Assembly (NCBI RefSeq): GCF_025685605.1
Contig: NZ_JAGTUT010000001.1
Location: forward strand, 1,364,001-1,428,000
Source of the DNA: Granulicella arctica
GTDB lineage: Bacteria; Acidobacteriota; Terriglobia; Terriglobales; Acidobacteriaceae
Reading direction: 5' to 3'
Length of the DNA stretch: 64,000 bases
The translations under genes and the position numbers were made by a program. Shown here piece after piece: positions 43,820 through 52,675 of the stretch. Position 1 is the stretch's first letter. The number at the start of each line of letters is the position of its first letter. Under the pieces are notes generated by a model, which was not told the DNA's origin, made no database searches, and worked only from the letters and a program-made list of their open reading frames with translations.

Positions 43820-43835
43820 CCGGACTCGCGTCCGG
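43820..43835 (-). terminator. probable terminator after the Tat aminotransferase gene
   Basis: Stem CCGGAC / GTCCGG with 4-base loop, followed on the minus strand by TCTCGTCGTTTTG. It lies 20 bases past the stop. Only moderate strength. Confidence 0.5.
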
Positions 43836-43854
43836 CCCCTTCATTTTGTTGCGA

Positions 43855-45060
43855 CTAGCAGGCGTGTTGATTAAGGAGATGCGGGTAAGGATGAGTGAGC
43901 GCGTTCATCTTCCCGTCAGGTAGCTGCATCACCTCTAAGAAAGCGCTTTGAAAGCTCTGCATATCAGAGGGACTGCCCACCGTGATTCGTGGCCAGTTTG
44001 GCATTGCCGCCCAGGTACGGCCGACCATGACAGAATGATGCGCGAGAGCGTTGACCACAGGGGCTCCCGGCTGCTTGACGTTCAAGAGAAAGTGGTTGGT
44101 CTGCGATGGGGTGAACGCGTAATTATTCTTGGCGAGCCACGTGAAGGTCTTGTCGCGAGTGTCGGCCATTGCCTGCTTGCGGAGAGGGATCAACTGCTTA
44201 TCCGCCAACTGGATCTTGGCACACTGGATGGCCGTGGTCGACATTGCATTGACGTTATAGAAGTGCAACTTCGCCGTAAGGTCAGGTCGCGCCATGGCAT
44301 ATCCAAAGCGGAGACCGCCCATGGAATAGATCTTCGAGAAGGTACGGGAGACGATAAGATCCTTGTCCTTGCCAACCAGATCGATCACTGATTCGGCGTC
44401 GGAGAAGTGGATATAGGCCTCATCGACAAGAACAATGGAGCCGGGTGCCTTGTTGGCCAGCAGCCACTCGATATCTGCACGTTTGACCGGAACGCCAGTA
44501 GGGTTATTGGGATTACAAACATAGTAGAGACCAGCATTTGGATCGGCAGCGACCATGGCCTTCATGTCATAGCTGTAATCGGCCTTGAGGGGAACCTTGT
44601 GGACTTTGGCCCCATTCGACTCGGCGACGCGCCAAGTCTGCTCAAAGGTCGGGTCAGCAGTGACAAGAGAGCGCGTAGGCGAGGTAAAGGCGAGTGTGGT
44701 GAAGTGGAGAACTTCGGTTGAACCGGCGTAGATGGTGAGATAGCCGGGTTTCAGGTCATGATATGCGGAGAGCTCTCCATTGAACTTGCTGGTCTCGTTC
44801 ATGTAGTAGCGATTTCCGCTAACAGCCATCTTGTGCATGATGTCGACGGCGGCTTGCGTGGGGCCGGAAGGATACTCGTTGATGTTGAGAAGAGCGACGT
44901 TGGCGGGGACGTCGATGTAGCCGACGGCCGGGACTCCTGCTGCTGCGGGCGGGGCGGCGAAAGCCGAGGTCGCGAGCGAAGGAAGAACTGTGGCGGCAAT
45001 GGGGAGGGTGGCTCCCATGCGAAGGAAGTTGCGACGGTTGATTGGGGTAGGTTGCGTCAT
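43855..45060 (-). CDS. Tat-exported class I/II aminotransferase
   Basis: From ATG 45060 (AGGAGTCC upstream), a 401-residue protein. Residues 8-38 form a Tat signal (NRRNFLRMGATLPIAATVLPS). The rest is a fold-type I aminotransferase: CNPNNPTG near 205, VDEAYIHF near 235 and the PLP lysine in SRTFSKIYSMGG near 260. It resembles histidinol-phosphate or aromatic aminotransferases (HisC-like). Export of a PLP enzyme by Tat, which carries folded cofactor-bound proteins, is unusual. Substrate unknown; no his genes are near. Confidence 0.83.
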   Translation of the reverse strand: MTQPTPINRRNFLRMGATLPIAATVLPSLATSAFAAPPAAAGVPAVGYIDVPANVALLNINEYPSGPTQAAVDIMHKMAVSGNRYYMNETSKFNGELSAYHDLKPGYLTIYAGSTEVLHFTTLAFTSPTRSLVTADPTFEQTWRVAESNGAKVHKVPLKADYSYDMKAMVAADPNAGLYYVCNPNNPTGVPVKRADIEWLLANKAPGSIVLVDEAYIHFSDAESVIDLVGKDKDLIVSRTFSKIYSMGGLRFGYAMARPDLTAKLHFYNVNAMSTTAIQCAKIQLADKQLIPLRKQAMADTRDKTFTWLAKNNYAFTPSQTNHFLLNVKQPGAPVVNALAHHSVMVGRTWAAMPNWPRITVGSPSDMQSFQSAFLEVMQLPDGKMNALTHPYPHLLNQHAC

Positions 45061-45437
45061 AAGGACTCCTCTTGGGTGCGGATTGACCAAGTGCAAAGTG
45101 GCGGAGAAAGCGTTGCGCAAACGCTTCGCACAGTAGCTGCGAAGGATGCACAAATGGGTAGCGAGACTGCATTGTGCTGTCTGAGGCTATCGATTGCTTT
45201 TTACTTATGGTGATTCGTTAAACGCGAACCAAATGGAGATTGTGTCGGTAGTGTGCATCGGGATGCGTCAAAAGTCCAGCATTAATCGCTCTGGACGACG
45301 AGCATCTTAGCCTGTTCGCGATCGCGAACAGGCGGCATTATTCCAACGGCTCAATCGATGATGAAGTCGACACACGACGAGAGCCTCAGCGCACGCCCGC
45401 GCGAGATAACTGTGCGGCGTCCGTTTTATGCCCCAGC
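45061..45437. other. intergenic, no gene seen
   Basis: 377 bases between the aminotransferase start and the end of the broken deaminase gene. I found no ORF with protein-like features. A palindromic word (CTGTTCGCGATCGCGAACAG, 45,312-45,331) is a perfect 20-base inverted repeat; it may be an operator or a transcription end site. Confidence 0.4.
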
Positions 45438-46138
45438 CTACAGATGAGCCATGTCTGCAACTTCTCGCTGCATACTCTGGATCGCGATGTTCGGAAACGA
45501 TGCTTTCAGCTGCTCATCGGTCAAACCCTCTGCATGACCGAAGCGCAGGGCGTACCAGATCTTCCACTTCATGGTGCTATTTACCTGGAAGAACTTGGTG
45601 AGCTTGCCGCGGCATGAGGCAGGATACAAGACTCCGTTGATGGTCTCCGCAACACTGGGACTCAGATCATTGGTCGTACATGGCGAATGCGACAGGAAGA
45701 TCTCTGCAGACTTCGGCTCGCGGCCTCGCTTCGTTCTGAAATGCGTGACGCACGCAGTCCATGCCTCAATCATGTACCGCTCCGCGTGACCGCCAGCCTG
45801 TACCGCGCCCCGTGCTTCAGCCGTTTCGAGGAGACGTGGCGCAAGTGCTGTCCCGCTGCTATCCGGGCCGCACCGGGAAGCGCAACGCCTTGCAATCCCG
45901 CAGCGACCTGCGATGGGAGCAGATTGTCATTAGCGCCTAAACCAAGATGATTGACCTGCATAGTGACGCCAGCCAGGTTGAAGCCGGTGCGCTTCAGAGC
46001 CTGCTGGAGACTCGGTTCACTGAAGAACACGTAGTAGGCGGCTCCCTCAATGGAGAGCACCAGCCAGATGGTGTTGGGTGGGCGCACCGCGGCTCGTTGC
46101 ATGGCCGCTGTGAGCGTGTCATAGGTCCTAAATTGCAT
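45438..46138 (-). pseudogene. frameshifted HAE/PC-type deaminase-like protein
   Basis: Two overlapping frames read as one protein. The first frame (46138-45770) encodes an N-terminal domain starting MQFRTYDTLTAAM, ending in TRSGT. The second frame is open well before its first ATG at 45773 and reads ALAPRLLETAEARGAVQA followed by GGHAERYMIEAW, then FLSHSPCTTND and a later Cys (PASCRGKL). HAE plus SPC..., with 30-40 residues between, is the zinc core of the cytidine-deaminase fold as used in bacterial nucleic-acid deaminases. A 1-base deletion near 45850 would join the frames into about 233 codons. The second motif has no second close Cys. Without knowing the parent, it may also be a real frameshift-regulated gene. 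Confidence 0.6.
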
Positions 46139-46235
46139 CAGTCGTCTCCTGTCCAACCTTGATCTTAGTGTGAACGAGCGTTTGGAGGTGTGCATGCGTC
46201 ATTACATTACGACCAGGAAATCCACAGCCAGATGT

Positions 46236-47249
46236 CTAGGCGTGAGCGAGGAGGAAACGGAGCAGTGTGGATTCGGCCCAATAGCCATCATCGTTTTTCG
46301 AAGGATCGGCTGAGGCCAGGAAGGCGCAGTGGCCTCCATGAGCAGGCTCGACATAGGTAATAGAGGGGTTGGCAGCAATAAGAGAGCGGCTCTCTGGAGT
46401 GATGTAAACGAAGGGATCGTCGGCGGCATGCAGGATGAGGGTGGGGACCGCAATCTGGTCGAGGACGCGGCCAGCAGCTGCGCGAAAATAGTAGTCGTCA
46501 GCACCCGAGAAGCCGGAGTAAATGGCGGTAATCTCATCATCAAACTGGCGGAGAGAGTGGATATAGTCGGCCCGCTTCACATCGTAAGCCCGGGGGAAAA
46601 GGGCGGCCTTGCGGCGGAAGCGCTTGAGAAGAGCGCGAAGGAACTTCCACTCGTAAAGACGATTGAAAGGACGGTGAAGAGCGTCGGCTGAGGGGCCGAG
46701 ATCGACCGCAGGAGAGACGCCGATCACGGAGTGAAGCTGGGGTGGAGCTTCGGTCCCTAGTTCTCCGGCAAGCTTGAGGACAAGGTTGCCGCCCATAGAG
46801 TAGCCGATCAGCGAGACGGACTGAAGGTGGCGCGTGGCAAGAAAGTAATCCATGACGGCCCGCACATCCCCCGAAAGCCCGGAGTGGTACAAGGTGGGCG
46901 AGAGTTGCTCCGTACCGCCGCAGTTGCGCATATTCATGCGGATAATACTGCAGCCGGCGCGCCAGAGCTTGTTCGCGTTGCCCACGACATACTGAGAGTT
47001 CGAAGAACCTTCCAGCCCGTGGACGATGATGGCTGCGGGTTTTGTCGCAGCATCTGGTTGCCAGTGGCAGTGACAGAGAACCTGGCTGGCGATCTGATCC
47101 TGCGTTGCCGGCGAAACCTCTACGAGCTCAGATAGAGGCGGCGGAAGTGCGTCGATGCGATGGAGATAGTTACCGATGATGGTCTGGAGATGACCATTGC
47201 TGAGATAGCGACGGGGATAAAAAGGGACTGGCTCAAAGTCCTGCATCAA
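46236..47249 (-). CDS. YheT-like alpha/beta hydrolase
   Basis: A 337-residue alpha/beta hydrolase of the YheT/ABHD1 group. The opening FYPRRYLSNGHLQTIIGNYL is diagnostic. The oxyanion segment is IIVHGLEGSSNSQY; the nucleophile elbow is GYSMGGN near 140; Asp in ILHAADDPFV and the final His in PAHGGHCAFL complete the triad. Substrate unknown; the group is linked to lipid metabolism. Its ATG overlaps the DUF72 stop by 4 bases, so the two genes are coupled. Confidence 0.85.
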   Translation of the reverse strand: MMQDFEPVPFYPRRYLSNGHLQTIIGNYLHRIDALPPPLSELVEVSPATQDQIASQVLCHCHWQPDAATKPAAIIVHGLEGSSNSQYVVGNANKLWRAGCSIIRMNMRNCGGTEQLSPTLYHSGLSGDVRAVMDYFLATRHLQSVSLIGYSMGGNLVLKLAGELGTEAPPQLHSVIGVSPAVDLGPSADALHRPFNRLYEWKFLRALLKRFRRKAALFPRAYDVKRADYIHSLRQFDDEITAIYSGFSGADDYYFRAAAGRVLDQIAVPTLILHAADDPFVYITPESRSLIAANPSITYVEPAHGGHCAFLASADPSKNDDGYWAESTLLRFLLAHA

Positions 47250-48001
47250 CGCTTGCCTGCTGCGGCCAATAGAGCTGCGGCGTTGAGCGCACCGGTTGGT
47301 TCGTCCTCATGCTTGAGGTAGGCGAACACCTCGCGTGTGGCGGCCAGCGCAACAAGGCGAGCAGCAATAGCCTCGAGTTCAGGCTGGGTGTAGCCCCCGT
47401 TGCGGCGAAGACGAAAGGCGCTGTGGGTAGTGGAAGTATGCACCTCGGGAGTGACGAGGTCGTCTGACTCAGCGACACAGAGCGCAGCATTGTGATCACG
47501 AAGAATCGTGTAAACCGAATCGCCAAACCAGCTCTCATGGCGAAACTCGAAGGCGATACGATGTGCATCGAGCGATCGAGTTCTCAGGAGCGTAGCGATA
47601 CGAGCTTTGGTGTCGTCGTCAGCCTTGAAGTTCGGAGGCAGCTGAAAAAGCAGAAGACCCAATCTGCCAGCCGTATAAACGGGTTCGAGCGACGCAACGA
47701 ACTGGTCGACCGCAGCTTCACAATCGCGAAGGCGGCTGAAGTGAGTAATGCGCTGCGGAGCTTTGAAGGAGAAACGGAAGTGGTCGGGAGTCGCAGCGAT
47801 CCAGCCTTCGAGTTGCTTCGCTGTCGGCAGGGCGCGAAAGGTGTAATTAACCTCAACCGAGGTGAGTTGCGAGGCGTAATAGGCAAGGAATTTTGTAGCC
47901 TGAGTCTTGGGTGGATAGAAATCAGGCTTCCAGGTAGGGTAAGCCCAGCCGGAGGTGCCGACGTAAAGTGCTGCGGGCGGATTTTTGAGTAGGCTATCCA
48001 C
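47246..48001 (-). CDS. DUF72 family protein
   Basis: From GTG 48001 the product is 251 residues, a DUF72 (YecE-like) TIM-barrel. Markers: YVGTSGWAYPTWKPDFYP, EVNYTFRALPT, FSFKAPQRITH and a FEFRHESWF block. DUF72 is widespread and its activity is unsettled. The frame extends upstream to 48097, but that crosses the tRNA-His gene, so the later start is chosen. Its stop overlaps the yheT start. Confidence 0.85.
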   Translation of the reverse strand: MDSLLKNPPAALYVGTSGWAYPTWKPDFYPPKTQATKFLAYYASQLTSVEVNYTFRALPTAKQLEGWIAATPDHFRFSFKAPQRITHFSRLRDCEAAVDQFVASLEPVYTAGRLGLLLFQLPPNFKADDDTKARIATLLRTRSLDAHRIAFEFRHESWFGDSVYTILRDHNAALCVAESDDLVTPEVHTSTTHSAFRLRRNGGYTQPELEAIAARLVALAATREVFAYLKHEDEPTGALNAAALLAAAGKR

Positions 48002-48036
48002 GCGGCTGCACAGTCTTACTTGAGATGAGGGGAAAT

Positions 48037-48112
48037 TGGGGCGGCTAGTGGGTTTCGAACCCACGACATCCGCTGCCACAGAGCGGCGTTCTGCCACTGA
48101 ACTATAGCCGCC
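48037..48112 (-). tRNA. tRNA-His (GTG)
   Basis: Has the extra 5' G (G-1) paired to C73 before GCGGCTA / TAGCCGC. The anticodon arm CCGCT-CTGTGGC-AGCGG gives GTG. CCA encoded. Confidence 0.95.
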
Positions 48113-48166
48113 GTATTACGACAATTGTAGCACCGGCAAAGGCCTGGGAATAGCATCCAATCACCT

Positions 48167-48715
48167 ATGAGTGTGAAACCCATTCGCGTGGAGATAGAAC
48201 CGGAGATACTGTCGCCCGGCCAACAGTCGCGTGGTCGGCATGGAGCGAGGCTCTTTGATAACCACAATCTCGATCTCCTCTCGCATGTGCTGGATGATTG
48301 GTTCCGAATCCCGGGAACGAGCTTCCGGTTCGGCATCGACGGTATCGTTGGCCTGATTCCAGGAATCGGGGACATTCTCGGCGGACTCGCATCGACGGTC
48401 ATTGTGTTAGCTGCGTGGTTTCGCGGGGTGCCGTACGTAACGATCCTGCGAATGGTTGCGAATGTCGGGATCGAAGTCGTGGTGGGGATGATTCCGTTCT
48501 TCGGCGATTGGTTCGACGTTGCATGGAAGGCAAACCGGCGAAATTATGCATTACTCGAACGGAGTTTGAACGACCCCCGCAAGAATCAATGGGGCGATTG
48601 GCTCTACCTGGCAGGAATTGCGACGGTGATGCTAGCGCTGACGGTACTGCCATTACTAGTACTCGCGTGGCTGACCGGACGAGTGATGGGAGCAGGTTTC
48701 CATCAAAGCCGATAG
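48167..48715 (+). CDS. DUF4112 membrane protein
   Basis: A 182-residue inner-membrane protein. DUF4112 is marked by DWFRIPGTSFRFGIDGIVGLIPGIGDILGG (residues 44-73) and GMIPFFGDWFDVAWKANRRN. Hydrophobic segments occur near 58-85, 90-115 and 148-172. Unknown function. It directly precedes tRNA-Pro, the insertion target of the element to the right. Confidence 0.85.
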   Translation: MSVKPIRVEIEPEILSPGQQSRGRHGARLFDNHNLDLLSHVLDDWFRIPGTSFRFGIDGIVGLIPGIGDILGGLASTVIVLAAWFRGVPYVTILRMVANVGIEVVVGMIPFFGDWFDVAWKANRRNYALLERSLNDPRKNQWGDWLYLAGIATVMLALTVLPLLVLAWLTGRVMGAGFHQSR

Positions 48716-48750
48716 AACTAGGCTTACGGTGCGATACACTAGACGATAGT

Positions 48751-48829
<79 letters not shown>

Positions 48830-48871
48830 GAATCAAACACTTAGCTAAGCTGAGCGTAGTAAACGACTTAA

Positions 48872-48897
48872 GGTGTAGCAAGAACTGTAGCGGGTGC
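48872..48897. repeat. inner end repeat, left copy
   Basis: 26-base imperfect repeat, 22 of 26 identical to 59,023-59,048 in the same orientation, and built from two TGTAGC words 13 bases apart. Likely arm-type binding sites for the integrase or excisionase. Confidence 0.5.
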
Positions 48898-48914
48898 AGG
48901 TCGGACCAGTTTCC

Positions 48915-49666
48915 TTAGTGCTTTGGCCTTGTAAATGGAAACCGGTAGACAACTCCTGCAATGGGCAGATCTACCACATAGAACTCACCATGTTTCTCAG
49001 ATTCGAAAAATACATATCCACCCACATATTTGCCTGAATCGACGGTATTGGCTTTTAGCCCTGTCTGTTCAAGTTCTGCCTCGTGTGCTCCCAAGGCAGC
49101 ACGTCGGCGTGCAATGTTCTGACGGGCTTGCTCCTGCGCGGCATAATTTGGGACGCTCGTCGTACTTGTGCCGGTGCCGCTATAGGTTCCCGAGGCAGAA
49201 CTTCCATCGTTGCTGGTAGCTTGCACCGTCCCTGACGAAGTCGATTGGGTTGTGACCTGTTGAGTTGCCATTCCAGCGCCCATCGCGTTAACGGCGTTTG
49301 CCCAACCTGCATGGTGCTTTTCCGATGAAATGATTTTCTCGATGGGGACCACACGCAACGCGCGCTGTTTTGGTGCAGTCACTTCTACGCTAAAGGCGTT
49401 CGGAAATACGTCAAAGTTGATTGGCTGGTGTTTGTCACCGTCACATCAAGTCGAGTGTATTTACCGTTGTCTCCGATTCCCAGAGTGACGATGGCTTGCG
49501 GGCCAACAAGCGTTTTGAAGTTCAATCCATTGATGAGCCTATGCGTACATTCAGGGGCTTGTTCTTCGCACACAATAGTCTGCTTTTCAGGACTGGCTAA
49601 TTTCTGGTCCTGTGCAAGCGCCATTGCGGGAAGGAACACGAAAGCCAAGACAAGCGATACGAGCAT
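48915..49666 (-). pseudogene. secreted small protein broken by a frameshift
   Basis: Two ORFs, 49666-49385 and 49382-48915, read as one protein. The first has a signal peptide (MLVSLVLAFVFLPAMALAQ), paired Cys (CEEQAPEC) and ends LTYFRTPLA. The second frame is open upstream of its GTG and reads DKHQPINFDVFPNAFSVEV followed by TAPKQRALRVVP. Losing one base in the AAA run near 49,434 explains the break. The joined product (about 250 residues) has Thr/Ser-rich middle parts and a final KYVGGYVFFESEKHGEFYVVDLP strand set. Function not recognised. It is the leftmost gene of the element. Confidence 0.55.
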
Positions 49667-49711
49667 ATGACCTCTTTGCGGAGCGTTTCCGATGCTATCA
49701 CTCGGCTCTCT

Positions 49712-50791
49712 TCACATAGGTCTATTTGAGTTCGGGTTCACCAGTAGGGGCGGACCCTGCAAACGACTGAACAAGTTCATCACTGCTTCTTGGCTCGGGT
49801 GAACATAGCGGGCGCTCATGTTGATTGAAGCGTGACCGGCAATGCGGGCAAGTGTCCATGCGTCACACCCGGCTTCTCCTAAACGGGTCAGAAATGTGTG
49901 ACGGAGTGAGTACAGCACGAATGGGCGGACCCCGCTAAGGCGAATCGCGTTGTGATGCCGTTTCTTGAGCGTAGAAGGCTCGATATGACCGCTGATTGTT
50001 GCGGACGACCAAACCCATCCCTCTAAGGGCATCTTGGCTGCTTCCTAGCGCCTTTGCAGAATCGCCCGAACACGCGGACTGAGCGGAAGCATTCGGCGGG
50101 CTGCTGCCGTCTTGCCATGTGTGACCTGGAGCGTTCCTTGCTGTCCGTTGTGCCACGAAACGAACTCCCAACGGAGCCGCGCATTCTCATCAGGACGCAT
50201 CCCCGTGTCACTCAGTACAGCGGCGATATCTGCCATAAGCTCGCCAGCGGCTGCCAAGTAACGCGCCTCTTCATCGGGTGTGACGACGTGTTCCCGGTGA
50301 TGTTGTCCCCGCAGCATTTTGATCTTCGGAGCGTTCTCCGCAATGCCCCATTCAACCGCTAGTAGCAGCGCACGGCGAAGGACGCGCAGCGAATTGTTAA
50401 CAGAGGTGGGCTTCCATCCCTTCGTCTGGAGAAACGCAGCATAATCGGCAGCGTGTTCGCTTGTTATCGTTCCTAGTTTGCGACTGACTAAGGGGCCATA
50501 TGCGGAGATATTTCGGAGTTGCGTCCGATACCAACCCGTCCATGTTTTCGGAGATGCCTTTTCAAAAGTAGATTGCGCCCACGGCGTGAATCGATCCTCA
50601 AGGAATTTCGCAAGGGTTGGGGCGGGCTGCCGTTCTACCAGTCCAACTTCTCCTTTGGCCAGAGCAGTCTTGTGAGCGGCTTCGATCTGACGTGCGGTGC
50701 GAGGATTGCCCTGTTTCGTGCTCTTTTGAATATGCTCGCCGTTGAATAGAAAGTGATACCAGTAGACCGTTCCGCGCTTGAAAATTGACAT
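49712..50791 (-). pseudogene. tyrosine integrase of the tRNA-Pro element, split by TAG
   Basis: One frame from ATG 50791 encodes a site-specific recombinase that would integrate the element in tRNA-Pro. The N-terminal part is SAM-like core-binding (KFLEDRFTPWAQSTFEK, SVNNSLRVLRRALLLA). The catalytic Arg is in SDTGMRPDENARLRW; HxxR is in YSLRHTFLTRLGEAG; then GHASINMSARYVHP holds the His and Tyr. A TAG at 50045-50047 after RAILQRR interrupts the frame, which continues as EAAKMPLEGWVWSS. A CAG to TAG change is likely. The start overlaps the stop of the zinc-ribbon gene (TAATG). All catalytic residues are intact, but on either side of the stop. Confidence 0.85.
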
Positions 50792-51660
50792 TAGGTTGTC
50801 ACCCCTTTCTTGGGCTTGCGTCTTGCTTCTCTTCCCCTTCGTACCGACACAAGGTGCGCGCACGACTGCGAACAAAAATGCCGCGAATGGTTTGATTCGA
50901 CTTTAAAAATCAGACCGCAGTCTGATCGCGCGCAAAGCCGATATGGCACTTGGGCAATCTTGTCCATCGTTATTGTGGTTTCGATTGCCGACGAACAGAG
51001 GTCATCCCGAACGGCAAAGAACGGCGCAGTCATACGTCTTTGTGGAGCTGGAATCCTGCTACTACGCGAAAGCCACTCCTCAGCATCGCCACTCAGAGCG
51101 GCTTTGTACCGGGTTTGTTCATCCCAAATCAATTCGGGAATAATGCATAAAGGCCGATCTAAACCTAGCTTCTCCGATCCGCCTATCTGCCAGAGACTCG
51201 ACATATCCCACCTTCCCCATGTGTTTAGGAACTTTGCGAGTGCTGTCGTGCGCATCGGGAGAGACAAAAACTCTTCTCTCATCTTCCAAGGATCTCGCTC
51301 TCTCTCAGGTTGCTTCTTTGCTGAAAACGAAACCAAGATCTCGAAGGTCGAATTACCTGAATAGATCGGGTTTACCTCGCTCTTGGATGTCAGGTAATCA
51401 CTAATCTTCTCCTCGTGACGGTAAGAGTTAATTGTGTAAAGCGGGCTCAAAGTTAGATAGGCCGGTAACTTCATCTTGGGACGTTCTGGAGTCAGCGAAA
51501 CTGCAAACTTATCAGTTGTGACTGGAAGCATTGCGAAGATGCCCGATGGTTTGGGCTGCAAATCACGCGCAGATCCCACGACGGCAGCCTCAAAAAGCTC
51601 CCATCTACGCCCCTCTGTTGCGAATTCGATTGCAAACGGAACCTGAATTATATGTGCCAT
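50791..51660 (-). CDS. zinc-ribbon protein coupled to the integrase
   Basis: A 289-residue protein of unknown function. The C-terminal 45 residues form a CGNR-like zinc ribbon: CARSDC...FCSQSC..VRRGREARRK (from residue 243). The rest is mixed alpha/beta with no recognised domain. Its TAA overlaps the integrase ATG (TAATG), so translation of the integrase depends on it. CGNR-type ribbons are thought to bind DNA. It could regulate or help the integrase. It is divergent from the excisionase-like gene with about 70 bases between. Confidence 0.7.
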   Translation of the reverse strand: MAHIIQVPFAIEFATEGRRWELFEAAVVGSARDLQPKPSGIFAMLPVTTDKFAVSLTPERPKMKLPAYLTLSPLYTINSYRHEEKISDYLTSKSEVNPIYSGNSTFEILVSFSAKKQPERERDPWKMREEFLSLPMRTTALAKFLNTWGRWDMSSLWQIGGSEKLGLDRPLCIIPELIWDEQTRYKAALSGDAEEWLSRSSRIPAPQRRMTAPFFAVRDDLCSSAIETTITMDKIAQVPYRLCARSDCGLIFKVESNHSRHFCSQSCAHLVSVRRGREARRKPKKGVTT

Positions 51661-51734
51661 GATTCGTGTCTTGTTCCTGTCACCTTAGCTGCGTTACGTT
51701 GTCTTTGCAAGACATTTCTTGGCGAGGTTTCTTC

Positions 51735-51950
51735 ATGGATGCACTTCTATCAGTTGATGAGGCCGCCCGTAGGCTTGGCGGTCTGAGCAAATACACAATT
51801 CATGCATGGCTAAGTTCGGGCAAGTTGAAGCGAACAAAGCTAGGAAGCCGCACGATGATTCGCGAATCAGAATTGGTGCGCATCGCTAATGAAGGTGACG
51901 GCGGCAAGTCAGGCGGTCGCGTTCGAGAGCAGGCCATCGATGCAGCCTAA
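51735..51950 (+). CDS. excisionase/MerR-like HTH protein
   Basis: A 71-residue protein starting at ATG 51735. VDEAARRLGGLSKYTIHAWLSSGKLKRTKLGSRTMIRESEL is a classic excisionase-family winged helix with the wing TKLGSRT. It would bend DNA at the element ends or repress the integrase operon on the other strand. It overlaps the next gene start by 11 bases. Confidence 0.82.
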   Translation: MDALLSVDEAARRLGGLSKYTIHAWLSSGKLKRTKLGSRTMIRESELVRIANEGDGGKSGGRVREQAIDAA

Positions 51951-52416
51951 ACGCCAGACCAAAAGCATGCCGGAGGCCCGTAAAGTTGTCGCAATCGACA
52001 GGGCTAAAGCAATGGTCTGGACCGGGCCTGAGTATCCAGTTCTCAGGCCCGGCAAGTACACGGTCCGAGGTCTTTCCATCCAAGGCCCAGATTGGGTTCG
52101 ATCTTACTTTCGTTGGTCACTCCGAATCGAATTCGGGCTTACTACGGAGACGGAGAGCGTCTCGGCGTTCTTCAACTTCGGAAGCGATGCAGCCAAGCCG
52201 CGCATTGGTCGCCAGTCACGCTACTACAAAGCGTGGGTGGTCGCCAATGGGGAGCACCCGAGGAAGGGCGAAGAGATGAGCGCTAACGTATTCCTAGAAG
52301 GTCAATTCTTTGAGGTTGAGGTGGACGACTGCAATCGAGACGCCGAAGGCAATTCAAAGCCTGGAGCCGACACCTACTCGCGAATTACAAGAATCATTTC
52401 GGCCGTGCGAGCATGA
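51940..52416 (+). CDS. conserved element protein of unknown function
   Basis: A 158-residue protein from ATG 51940 (frame open from 51889, overlapping the excisionase gene). It is rich in beta-strand patterns (VLRPGKYTVRGLSIQG, SLRIEFGLTTETESVSAFFNFG, FEVEVDDCNRDAEG) and has a KPRIGRQSRYYKAWVVANG loop. It could be a single-stranded-DNA-binding (OB-like) protein, but the family is not recognised. Coupled to the excisionase-like gene by overlap. Confidence 0.6.
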   Translation: MQPKRQTKSMPEARKVVAIDRAKAMVWTGPEYPVLRPGKYTVRGLSIQGPDWVRSYFRWSLRIEFGLTTETESVSAFFNFGSDAAKPRIGRQSRYYKAWVVANGEHPRKGEEMSANVFLEGQFFEVEVDDCNRDAEGNSKPGADTYSRITRIISAVRA

Positions 52417-52434
52417 GCCCAATCTGGAATCTCG

Positions 52435-52492
52435 AATCATTCAATCAAGAAACAAGAATCAGGAATCACCCAATCAAGCAATCAACCAATCA
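52435..52492. repeat. iteron-like AATCA array
   Basis: Seven AATCA words start at 52435, 52443, 52457, 52464, 52472, 52480 and 52488, mostly 8 bases apart, in a 260-base gap with no gene. Such spaced direct repeats often bind a replication initiator or a regulator. The nearby excisionase, 158-residue protein or zinc-ribbon protein could be the binder. Confidence 0.5.
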
Positions 52493-52558
52493 ACTAGCCG
52501 TCTGTGAGCTTCGCCCAAGGCCGGGCGTTGGAGAGCCAACCCAAGCAAACCCTAAAGG

Positions 52559-52576
52559 GGGAGACTCCGGTCTCCC
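52559..52576. other. 7-bp hairpin with TCCG loop
   Basis: GGGAGAC / GTCTCCC enclose TCCG, a stable tetraloop-like motif. It lies downstream of the iteron-like array, upstream of the GTG-start gene. No U tract follows, so it is probably not an intrinsic terminator. Confidence 0.4.
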
Positions 52577-52675
52577 TCAGGCCGTCTCGACAACACCCAG
52601 CACCCACCTGAGTAAGAGAAGCGGTGTTAGGACAACACGGATGTGGATCTAGCTAATGATTTCGGATAATAAACA

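Noticed and set aside
48002..48097. Upstream extension of the DUF72 gene
   Set aside because: It runs across the tRNA-His gene; the GTG at 48001 is a better start.
52435..52492. Type III toxin-antitoxin RNA repeats (ToxI-like)
   Set aside because: Unit is only 5 of about 8 bases, far shorter than ToxI repeats, and no ToxN-like gene follows.
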